The position numbers and the translations under genes were made by a program. Under the pieces are notes generated by a model, which worked only from the letters and a program-made list of their open reading frames with translations, did not search any database and was not told the DNA's origin. From Chryseobacterium indologenes (lineage in GTDB: Bacteria; Bacteroidota; Bacteroidia; Flavobacteriales; Weeksellaceae): a stretch of 64,000 nucleotides of DNA. The stretch lies in assembly GCA_016025055.1 (NCBI GenBank), contig CP065590.1, positions 496,001-560,000 of the forward strand. The letters are read 5' to 3'. Below, piece by piece: positions 56,138 to 64,000 of this stretch. The first letter of the stretch is position 1, and each line of letters starts with the position of its first letter.

Positions 56138-58879
56138 ATGAAGAAAATCTTATTATTTTTGATCTTGGTATCCACACCATTTATTTTGCATGCTCAAAAA
56201 CTACATATTGACGGCAAAGTATCGGATTTTGATAAAAAGCCTGTAGAAAATGCCACGGTATATTTGTTGAAAGAAAAAGACTCTTCCATTGTTAATTATA
56301 CGTCCACCAACAAAGAGGGGAGATTTTCTCTTAAAACGGACAGGATCAGCGAACCTTCTTTTCTGAAAATTGATGCTGAAAAATTATCTTCCTATTCAAA
56401 AAAAGCTGGACAACGTCACAGAATCATTATCCTTGGAAGATATTCAGCTTGATAAGAAAACTATCATCAACAAGATTGATGAGGTAAAAATCACAGTATC
56501 TCCCGTTAAAATAAAAAAGATACTATAGAATTTAACGCATCATCTATCAAAGTGCGTCCCGACAGCAAAATTGAAGAACTTCTGAAACAGATCCCCGGTG
56601 TGGAAATCAGCAATGAAGGTAAAATAACAGCCAACGGAAAAGAAGTTGACCAGATTATGATTAACGGAAAACCCTTCTTCGATAAAGACGGCAAATTAGC
56701 CCTTCAGAACCTTCCGGCAGATATCATCAAAAACATTCAGTTTACCACCACCAAAACCAAAGAGGAAGAACTGAGCGGAAAAACACCCAAATCCAAGAAT
56801 ACGACCATCAATTTTAATATTGATGAAAAGAAAAATAAAGGATTGCTCACCAGAATCACCGTCGGATATGGTTCGGATAAACGCTATGAAACAAGTGGGT
56901 TGATCAGTTATTTTAAAGGAGATACTAAAATCAGTCTGCTGGCCTCTTCAAACAATATCAATTCTCAAGGATTTTCTCGAGATGAAGTTTTTGACAGTAT
57001 GGGAAGCGGAAGGAATTCCTGGATGGGTTCCGGAGGTTCCGGAAGCAGCCAGAATGGAGGAAATAAGGGAATTCAAAAATCTTCCACCATAGGCCTGAAT
57101 TATAGTGATAAATTGGGAAAAGATGCGGACCTGGACTCGTTCAGTCTAATGTATAATGATTCTGATACAGAAACTAAATCCAAAGTTTCAAGATCTACTC
57201 TTCTTCCACAGTATACCCTTCAGACGCAATCCGAAAATGAAGGCAATAATGAATCCAGACAATATAGTTTTACTTCTTCGGCAAAAATAAAACTGGACTC
57301 TCTGACGAATATTTATATTTCTCCCGGGTTTACAAAAAACAGAAGCCTTGCGGTTACCCGTTCAAAATCATCAACTTTAAGGGGCGATGCTTTAGTGAAT
57401 GAAAGTAATTCGTATTCGAGCAATGAATCGGAAAACAATGCTTTTACACCGAGTATTTATTTCTCCAAAAAATTCAAGAAGGAAAGAAGGGTAATTTCTT
57501 CTTCCATCAACACTACCATTTCAGAATCCAAAACGAATAATCTGAGTCAATCTACGAATTTATTTTATCAGGATTCCGGAAATACTTCTGACAACAGAGA
57601 CCAATTAACAAAAAATAAAAATCAGAATAATAATTTTGCTTTTACTGCAGGTTATACCGAACCTGTTTCTGATTCGGCCACAGTAAGTTTTGAGGTAAAG
57701 TATGAAAACAGGGGGACTAATGAACTGCGAAATGTAAATGATTTTGATAATGCCACCGGCCAATACTCGAAATATAATATGCTTTTGTCTAAAAGTATGA
57801 AGCAAAGAATTAATCAGATTTCACCTGAAATGACTTTTCAGCTCAGCAAAAGAAAACTGAATCTATGGGCATCGGTGAACCTTGATGTTTCGGATATGAA
57901 TGTAAATTCCGTTTTCAATGGCCAGCAGTACAGTCTTCAGAAAAATTTTGCTCTTCCCGGATATAATCTTAATTTTTACTATCAGTTTTCTGAAGGCAAA
58001 AGCTTTAGCATCTATAACTACTCCAATTTCACTATCCCCAGCGCAGAACAACTGACTCCTTACCGGGATGAATCAAACCCCTTAAGCACCTACACCGGAA
58101 ATCCTGATTTGAAAAATACATGGACCAATAATTTATCATTTTATTTCAGCAATTATAACAGGATAAAGAATATAAGCTATTACATCAATGTAGGTTTTAC
58201 TTACAGAAATAACGATATTATCAATTATTCCAAATATGATGACGCCGGGAAACAGATTGTCACTTATGATAATGTGAGCGGAAACAAAAATATCAATGCG
58301 GGCGGAGGCTTAACGAAAACCTTTAAATGGAAAGATTATAAATTTTCCATTAGTCCAAGATTTACAATGACTTATAATTATAACAATGGCTTTATTAACG
58401 GACAGGCCTATACCAGCCATTCTTACAACCTCAATCCGGGAATGAATCTTGTGTATGAAATCAAAGACAAGATGACTATAAAGCCTTCATATCGTCTTGG
58501 ATACAGCTTTTCCAACTACCTCAATTACAATGTTGACAGGGTCAACACAGCCAATCAATCTTTGAAACTGGAATTGACTAACTATCTGTTCAAGGGAAGA
58601 TTTGTTTTCGGAAATGATTTTGAATACAATACCAACTCCAATATTGCCCCAGGTTTCAAAAAGGATTTCTATTTCTGGAATACGAGCTTAGGATATTCGT
58701 TCTTTAACAAACAATTCACTGCAAAAGTTAAAATTTATGACATTCTGAATCAGAATCAAAGCGTGAGAAGAACCATTACAGATTCTTATTTCGAAGACAG
58801 GGAAGATCTTATCTTGAAACGATACATCATGTTCTCGATCAGTATGAAGCTGAATAAATTTGCAGGTAAAAAGATGTAA
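56138..58879 (+). CDS. outer-membrane beta-barrel receptor (two cancelling frameshifts)
   Basis: About 913 residues. It starts MKKILLFLILVSTPFILHAQ and has a carboxypeptidase-like regulatory domain (HIDGKVSDFDKKPVENATVY). The frame leaves at the A7 run 56398-56404, continues as LDNVTESLSLEDIQLDKKTI and ITVSPVKIKK in a second frame, and returns at the A6 run 56513-56518. The remainder then reads DTIEFNASSIKVRPDSKIEE, with plug-like LLKQIPGVEISNEG and a long barrel to the end. The two indels cancel, so the total length is a whole number of codons. It belongs to the TonB-like outer-membrane beta-barrel family without a SusD partner. Function unknown. Confidence 0.88.
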
Positions 58880-58910
58880 ACACCATACTTTTATATATTT
58901 TCTGATTATG

Positions 58911-58927
58911 GCCGGGATTTTTCCGGC
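58911..58927 (+). terminator. weak hairpin after the barrel gene
   Basis: A 5-bp GCCGG/CCGGC stem with a 7-base loop, followed by TATTTTTCT, 32 bases after the stop. The rest of the 296-base gap to 59175 shows no gene. It has ATGCGGGCCGTAAGCGAAGC and a GCCTGTTCCTATCAT stretch that may be remnants of the intergenic repeat families seen at 37.8-38.1 kb. Confidence 0.4.
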
Positions 58928-59175
58928 TATTTTTCTATCTGCTATGCGGGCCGTAAGCGAAGCCATCTCATTCATTAAGTATATAAATTTCCTTTGCATG
59001 AGCCTGTTCCTATCATTTTGATACAATGATTCTCCATTTCAATCATAGATTTTATGAAAAATATTGATCAGATTTACCCATGAATGCATAATCATATTCC
59101 GTTTTTAAAGGAAGATTCACAGAATAAGCGATAATAAGAGCATTTTTATTTCTAAATTAGCCGTAAATTTTTTTT

Positions 59176-61034
59176 ATGAAAATCCATATTTCAATTTTAT
59201 TTATTTTATTTTTCCTTTTGGGGAAAGCACAAAATACCGAGCAGAAAGACAGCTTTGTAAAAGATAATTTCACCAAAAAAGAATTTTATATTCCAATGCG
59301 TGACGGGGTTAAACTTTTCACTTCAGTTTATATTCCAAAAGATATTTCCAGCAAAAACAAATATCCTTTCCTGATGCAGAGAACCTGCTACAGCGTTGCT
59401 CCTTATGGGGAAAATGAATACAAGTCCAAAATTGGTCCTAATACCTACCTGATGAAAGATAAATATATTTTTGTCTATCAGGATGTACGGGGAAGATACA
59501 TGAGCGAAGGAACTTTTACCAATATGACTCCGCAGGTAGAACGCAAAACAAAGAAAGATGTTGATGAAAGCACAGATACCTATGACACCATTGAATGGCT
59601 TTTAAAAAATGTAAAAGATAATAATGGCAAAGTAGGTCAGTTCGGAACTTCATATCCTGGATTTTATACCGCTGTAGGAACTCTTGCACAGCATCCTGCT
59701 TTAGTGGCATCCTCTCCACAGGCTCCGATTTCTGATTTCTGGAATGACGACTTCCTCCACAACGGAAGATTTATGCTGGGGTATTTCAGAACTTTTCCTG
59801 TATTTGGCGTTCAAAAAACAAAACCGGAAAACAAAGGCTGGTATATGGATTCTTTTATCAAACAAACTTCTGAGGACGGATTAAAATTCTACAGGGATCT
59901 TGGAACCCTGAAAGAAGCCTATGAAAAATATTACAAAGATAATTTCTTCATGACAGAAATTATGAACCATACCAATTATGACGAATTCTGGCAAAAAAGA
60001 GGACTACTTCCTCATTTGAAAAATATCAATCATGCCGTCATGACTGTGGGAGGATGGTTTGATGCTGAAGACCTTTCGGGGCCTTTAAATATTTATAAAA
60101 CCATTGAAAAGACCAGTCCTAAAGCTAAGAATACGATTGTAATGGGACCTTTCTCTCATGGCGGATGGTCACAGGAGCAAGGAAAACATTTCCACAGCGA
60201 AACTTATTTTGGAGACAGCATTGCTACCTATTATCAAAAAAATGTGGAAACAAAGTTCTTCAGTCATTACCTGAAAGGAAATACCAAAGAAGATGCAGGG
60301 CTTCCTGAAGCTCTGATGTATGATACCGGAGCTAAGGTATGGAAAGAATTTGCTTCATATCCTCCAAAAAACGCACAGAAAATCAATTTTTATTTATCTG
60401 ATAAAACCTTACAAAAGTCTTCAGGTCAGGGGTATTCAGAATACTACAGTGATCCTGACAACCCGGTCCTGAGTTCTGATCATTTAAAAGATTTCAATGG
60501 ATTTACTCCTAAAAATTATATGTCCGAAGATCAGAGATTCGCAGTGGGAAGGCCAGATGTTTTAACTTTCACTACAGATATTCTGACAGATGATATCACT
60601 TTTGCCGGAGAAATCATGGCCAAATTAAATATCGCCTCTTCTTCTACGGATGCTGATTTTGCTGTAAAATTAATTGATGTTTACCCTGAAGATTTCAAAC
60701 CTGCAGAAAAGAAAGATGGCGTTATTTACGGAAATTACCACCAGATGGTAAGAAGTGAGATCATGCCTGCCAGATTCAGAAATACAAAAGAAAAGGGGAA
60801 GCATTGGTTCCCAATCAAAAGACAGCTGTAAATTTCAGGCTTCAGGATGTGGTTCATACTTTTAAAAAAGGACATAAAATCCAGATTCAGATCAGCAGCA
60901 CGTGGTTCCCGTTGTTTGCGATCAATCCGCAAAAATTTTTAGACAATCCGAATTTTGCAACAAAAGAAGATTATACTAAAGCTTTTATAAAAGTGTATGG
61001 TGACAGTTCGATTGAAGCTGATATTTTAAAATAA
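59176..61034 (+). CDS. CocE/NonD-type hydrolase, X-Pro dipeptidyl-peptidase-like (frameshifted)
   Basis: A secreted serine hydrolase of about 619 residues after adding one base near 60791-60798, which turns KEKGKHW into a frame reading EALVPNQKTAVNFRLQDVVH. The signal peptide ends at GKAQ. The catalytic core has REFYIPMRDGVKLFT-like entry (EFYIPMRDGVKLF), VYQDVRGRYMSEG, the nucleophile elbow GQFGTSYPGFY (GxSxxG), WFDAEDLSGP with the Asp, and MGPFSHGGW with the catalytic His. The C-terminal galactose-binding-like domain includes TFKKGHKIQIQISSTWFPLF. Members hydrolyse dipeptides, acyl or cephalosporin esters. The substrate is unknown. Monocistronic. Confidence 0.9.
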
Positions 61035-61036
61035 AT

Positions 61037-61064
61037 AAAAAGCTGTCCGTTTGGGCAGCTTTTT
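61037..61064. terminator. bidirectional terminator
   Basis: A perfect 9-bp stem (AAAAAGCTG with CAGCTTTTT) and a 10-base loop with a possible CC/GG extension, between the convergent hydrolase and alkB genes. Confidence 0.75.
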
Positions 61065-61112
61065 TTATTTTTCGCAGGTTGAGCTGATGGTGTAGAAATT
61101 TGCGGAAATTTT

Positions 61113-61724
61113 TTATTCTTCAATGGTTCTGAAAGTGAGGTTTATTCTCGGTGTGGTCACTTTCGTAGTGGGTGGAAGCCTATGAAGCCAGTTGTCCTGG
61201 GTTGCTCCTTTCATAATTAATAGACTTCCGTTTTCCAGAAATATTTCAACCTTTTCTTTAGATGTTTTGTGTTTGAATAAAAATTTTCTTTCAGCACCAA
61301 AAGTCAGAGAAGCAATTGCGCCATGCTTTTTAAGATCCGTTTCTCCGTCGCTGTGGTAAGCCATCCCCTCACTGCCATCATGATAAAGATTCAACAGGCA
61401 CGAGTTATAGGTTTCTCCTGATACTTCTTCACATTTCCGTTTTAATTCCAGCAATTCCGGGGTCCAGAATCTGGCATATTTCGTTCTTTTGGAATAGGTA
61501 TATTCAAAAGCTTTTTCCCCAAACCAGGCTACTTTACGCTTCGTTAAGATCAGTTTTCCATAGATCATCGCTTCATCATGTTCCCAGGGAATCTGATTCA
61601 GTAAATACTCATAGTAGAAGGCAGATTCCTCTTTGGAAAAAATTTTACCATAATAGTGAACAGTTCCATCATGGGGAAGAATATTGAAAGGATAATCTGA
61701 AATATTTTCAAATAGACTCATCAT
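61113..61724 (-). CDS. alkB: AlkB-family DNA/RNA demethylase
   Basis: An Fe(II)/2-oxoglutarate oxygenase that removes methyl lesions from bases. About 203 residues from ATG 61724. An upstream in-frame ATG at 61766 adds a tail not expected in the family. The metal ligands are in GMAYHSDGETDL (His-x-Asp) and DNWLHRLPPT (His), and RINLTFR holds the 2-oxoglutarate arginines. The length resembles the ALKBH2/3-like short bacterial group. It lies 164 bases downstream of ada on the same strand, so the pair forms an alkylation-repair unit. Confidence 0.92.
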   Translation of the reverse strand: MMSLFENISDYPFNILPHDGTVHYYGKIFSKEESAFYYEYLLNQIPWEHDEAMIYGKLILTKRKVAWFGEKAFEYTYSKRTKYARFWTPELLELKRKCEEVSGETYNSCLLNLYHDGSEGMAYHSDGETDLKKHGAIASLTFGAERKFLFKHKTSKEKVEIFLENGSLLIMKGATQDNWLHRLPPTTKVTTPRINLTFRTIEE

Positions 61725-61888
61725 AATTTTTAATTTGTAAAATGTTATGACTTTATGATCAAACACAAACTACACCCATATCTTCGGGAATAATCCGATC
61801 GGTTTTGCATCATCAATCGTTCAATCAGAACAATTGATCCGGTGGTTTTAGCAAAAAACATTATCAAATGTGATTCTGACAAGGATGT

Positions 61889-62730
61889 TTATGAGTAAAC
61901 GTGTGAACTTTCCCAACCCACAATCAATTGCTTCCTATCACTTCCCCATCGGTAGCCTCCAAGATGTCCTGTAGACTGAATAACACGATGACACGGAATA
62001 AGAAATGCTACCGGATTACTGCCGATGGCCGTTCCCACCGCTCTGGAGGCTTTCGGATTTCCTATTTTTTCCGCTAAACTTCCATAGGTAGACAGTTTTC
62101 CCATTGGAATCGTCAACAGGCTTTCCCAAACTTTAAGCTGAAAATCGGTGCCTTTTAAGTGAAGTTTGATTGTATTGAGTTTTGTCCAATCTTTGTTGAA
62201 TATAGACAATGCATTTTTCTGAAGCACATCCTGTTTTTCAAAAAAGAAGCATTAGGGAACTTATGTTTAAGGTTCCCCAATGCTGTTTCTTTATCGGTTT
62301 CAAAAGCCATATGACAGATTCCTTTATCCGTGGAAGCCACCAATAAAGCTCCAAAAGGGCTTTCGGAAAAGCTATAATTGATAGCAAGGCTTTTGCCCCC
62401 GTTTTTATACTCTGCAGGAGACATTCCTTCTATCTTTACAAACATATCATGAAGTCTGCTTGTACTGGATAAACCAGTCTCGTAAGCGGTGTCAAACAAG
62501 CTCGCTCTTTCTTCCTTAAGTAAATTTTTAGCATGTTCAAGACTGATGAACTGTAAAAATTTCTTCGGACTTGTTCCTGCCCAGTCCGTGAATATTTTCT
62601 GAAAATGGGCGGGACTCAAGTGAATATTCTCTGCCACTTCCTCCAAACTTGGCTGAAGCCTGAAATTGCTCTGGATATACTCTATCGCTTTGGCAATTCT
62701 GTTGTAATCTATTTGATTTTGTGTGGACAT
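61889..62730 (-). CDS. ada: Ada-like methyltransferase with AraC-type regulator domain (frameshifted)
   Basis: A bifunctional protein of about 280 residues. An N-terminal AraC-type helix-turn-helix domain (SLEEVAENIHLSPAHFQKIF, then GLSSTSRLHDMFVKIEGMSP) is followed by an O6-methylguanine-DNA methyltransferase domain. The methyltransferase has FQLKVWESLLTIPMGKLSTY, GNPKASRAVGTAIGSNPVAF and the active-site LIPCHRVIQSTGHLGGYRWG. The frame shifts in the A6 run at 62240-62245. Adding one base joins ASFF to EKQDVLQKNALSIF. The N-terminal Ada zinc (methylphosphotriester) domain is absent. It lies upstream of alkB and probably activates it as part of the adaptive response. Confidence 0.9.
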
Positions 62731-62799
62731 TTTTATTCTGTTTTACCTCACAAATTTCCAAAGAATATACGGCAGAAAAAATCCGATTCTTGCGGAATA

Positions 62800-63657
62800 T
62801 TAGTTGTTGTTATAAATATCGTTATAAGCAAGCATTTTATAATATAGCTTAGCCGCAAGGAAAGCTGTTGGCTTAGCCATAGGAGAATCCATTAATTCTA
62901 CAATATCAAATGCCACTACATTACATTTTTCGAATACTTTTCTTAATAACTCCAATGTTGGATACCATTGTAATCCACCCGGTTCAGGAGTTCCTGTAGA
63001 TGGAGCAATAGAAGGATCGAAAGCATCTAAATCAATCGTGATGTACACATTTCCTGATACTTTTTCCAATACGTCATTGATCCAGTTTTCATTATTCGCA
63101 ATTTCGTGAGCAAAGAATACTCTTCCTTCCGGTAAGTACTGAGCTTCTTCAGCATCCATAGAACGGATTCCCACCTGTACTAGGTTATGTTTCTGATTAG
63201 CTTCAAATACAGCACAAGCATGGTTAGAAGTAGATCCGTGGAAATCAGGACGCAAGTCTGTGTGGGCATCTAACTGAAGAACGGTAAGGTTTTCATATTT
63301 CTCACCTACCGCACGGATAGAACCGATAGAAACAGAGTGCTCTCCTCCAAATAAAGTAAATACCTTCCCTTCATTGTTCAAAAGCTCTTTTGTTTTCTGA
63401 TAAACAGCTTCTGTCATTGCTTCAGGTGTAGAATTTTCAGAAACCTCTCCAGCCAAATATACCCCCTGAAGATAAGGCTCAGTTTGTGTTTCAATGTCGT
63501 AAAGCTCCATATTTTCAGAAGCGTCTAAGAATAATTCAGGACCTTTATCAGCTCCTTTTCCCCATGTTGAAGTTCCGTCGTAAGGAACTGTTACCAACAT
63601 TATTTTCGAATTCTCCAACGTTGCGTTTTCTTCAGGAATTCCAGCGTATGTTCTCAT
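62800..63657 (-). CDS. speB: agmatinase
   Basis: Converts agmatine to putrescine and urea, with a two-manganese site. 285 residues of the ureohydrolase family. Metal-binding motifs are GGEHSVSIGS, QLDAHTDLRPDFHGS and ITIDLDAFDPSIAPSTGTPE. The length and the absence of the longer arginase motifs favour agmatinase over arginase, although the two cannot be fully separated by sequence. Monocistronic with a TATCTTTG element upstream at 63703-63710. Confidence 0.9.
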   Translation of the reverse strand: MRTYAGIPEENATLENSKIMLVTVPYDGTSTWGKGADKGPELFLDASENMELYDIETQTEPYLQGVYLAGEVSENSTPEAMTEAVYQKTKELLNNEGKVFTLFGGEHSVSIGSIRAVGEKYENLTVLQLDAHTDLRPDFHGSTSNHACAVFEANQKHNLVQVGIRSMDAEEAQYLPEGRVFFAHEIANNENWINDVLEKVSGNVYITIDLDAFDPSIAPSTGTPEPGGLQWYPTLELLRKVFEKCNVVAFDIVELMDSPMAKPTAFLAAKLYYKMLAYNDIYNNN

Positions 63658-63702
63658 CTTTTATTTTAAAATTTTAATGTTCTAAGATTGAAATATTGAT
63701 TG

Positions 63703-63710
63703 CAAAGATA
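63703..63710 (-). promoter_or_regulatory. -7 element of speB
   Basis: TATCTTTG on the minus strand matches TAnnTTTG, 45 bases before the ATG. No -33 TTG is clear. Confidence 0.45.
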
Positions 63711-63717
63711 CGAAGAA

Positions 63718-63763
63718 GTTGAGAGTTGAAAATGGAAAATTGAAAATTGCGAATGGAAAGAAG
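63718..63763. repeat. GTTGAGAGTTGAAAATGGAA-type intergenic repeat
   Basis: A low-complexity run of TTGAAAAT and GGAAAATTG words that mirrors the run at 21531-21570 on the opposite strand. It falls between speB and the HAD gene. Confidence 0.35.
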
Positions 63764-63869
63764 ACCGAAAACAACTTCAGGATCCCGACATATCTTCCGG
63801 TTAGCCTGTTACGCAATTTTTTCTTACTACTATTTTCAAATTCGGCTTTCCTCTTTCAACTCAAACTCC

Positions 63870-63877
63870 TATTTTTG
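63870..63877 (+). promoter_or_regulatory. -7 element of the HAD gene
   Basis: TATTTTTG matches TAnnTTTG, 16 bases before the ATG at 63894. A -33 TTG is not seen. Confidence 0.35.
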
Positions 63878-63893
63878 TGAAAAAGTAAAAATA

Positions 63894-64000
63894 ATGTCTT
63901 TAAAAGCTGTTCTTTTCGATATGGATGGGGTAATTGTAGACACAGAACCATTGCATAGGAAAGCCTACTTCAAAACGTTTGATGAACTGGAAATTGCAGT
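63894..64000 (+). CDS. HAD-superfamily phosphatase / beta-phosphoglucomutase-like (partial)
   Basis: The first 35 codons run off the window end. The start MSLKAVLFDMDGVIVDTEPL contains the HAD motif 1 DMDGV, with the nucleophile Asp, and VDTEP, typical of the beta-phosphoglucomutase/phosphoglycolate phosphatase subgroup. LHRKAYFKTFDELEI begins the helical cap. Substrate unknown. Confidence 0.85.
   Translation, partial: MSLKAVLFDMDGVIVDTEPLHRKAYFKTFDELEIA

Noticed and set aside
1..64000. CRISPR arrays, tRNA, rRNA, prophage or insertion-sequence genes
   Set aside because: I looked for regularly spaced repeats, cloverleaf-like runs with CCA ends, and transposase or integrase motifs in the listed proteins and found none I could support.

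Overview
The window looks like chromosomal DNA of a Bacteroidota of the Flavobacteriales, most likely Chryseobacterium or a close relative in the Weeksellaceae. The reasons are AT-rich DNA, several promoters with the Bacteroidota -7 element TAnnTTTG, many outer-membrane beta-barrel receptors, a type IX secretion C-terminal sorting domain, a paired short and long cholesterol-dependent-cytolysin-like (CDC-like) toxin, and intergenic repeat motifs that I recognise from Chryseobacterium. I see no rRNA, tRNA, CRISPR array, prophage or insertion sequence.

Layout. 1-5.1 kb: a frameshifted alpha/beta hydrolase, malate dehydrogenase, and a light-sensing pair (heme oxygenase plus bacteriophytochrome kinase). 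5.4-12.7 kb: a secreted penicillin-V-acylase-type hydrolase, then porin - dicarboxylate transporter - sdhCAB, which reads as a C4-dicarboxylate uptake and oxidation operon. 12.8-16.6 kb: a DUF3592-like membrane protein, a YejK/NdpA-type nucleoid protein, and a tandem two-module cassette in which a tiny membrane protein precedes a small helical protein, twice. 16.6-20.1 kb: a lipoprotein and the CDC-like toxin pair. 20.1-24.6 kb: thioredoxin, AraC regulator, DoxX, cupin, a membrane acyltransferase and a SUKH-like protein. 24.6-31.5 kb (minus strand): TonB receptor - surface lipoprotein - outer-membrane barrel - di-heme cytochrome c peroxidase, with a candidate metal-type operator over the promoter. 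31.7-38.8 kb: dnaK, ppk1-ppx and an epimerase-like gene. 39.1-45.3 kb: a large type IX-secreted protein, a DUF3060 protein and three tandem secreted C1q/TNF-like proteins. 45.4-49.8 kb: Fe-S assembly genes (NifU-like, Mrp) and an outer-membrane barrel receptor. 49.9-58.9 kb: GH92 mannosidase, a PhyH oxygenase, a DAACS symporter, two BON-domain genes and another barrel receptor. 59.2-64 kb: CocE-type peptidase, ada-alkB repair pair, agmatinase and the start of a HAD phosphatase.

A dominating technical point: eleven genes are interrupted by thirteen single-base shifts, nearly all in or beside short homopolymer runs, and they include a core enzyme (sdhA). One gene carries two shifts that cancel. 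This is the signature of residual sequencing error rather than gene decay. I therefore give full gene extents across the shifts and describe the products as if intact.

The most biologically interesting loci are the CDC-like pair (17.5-20.0 kb), the duplicated micropeptide plus helical-protein cassette (15.4-16.6 kb), the receptor-lipoprotein-barrel-peroxidase operon (24.6-31.5 kb) and the C1q-like trio (43.0-45.3 kb).
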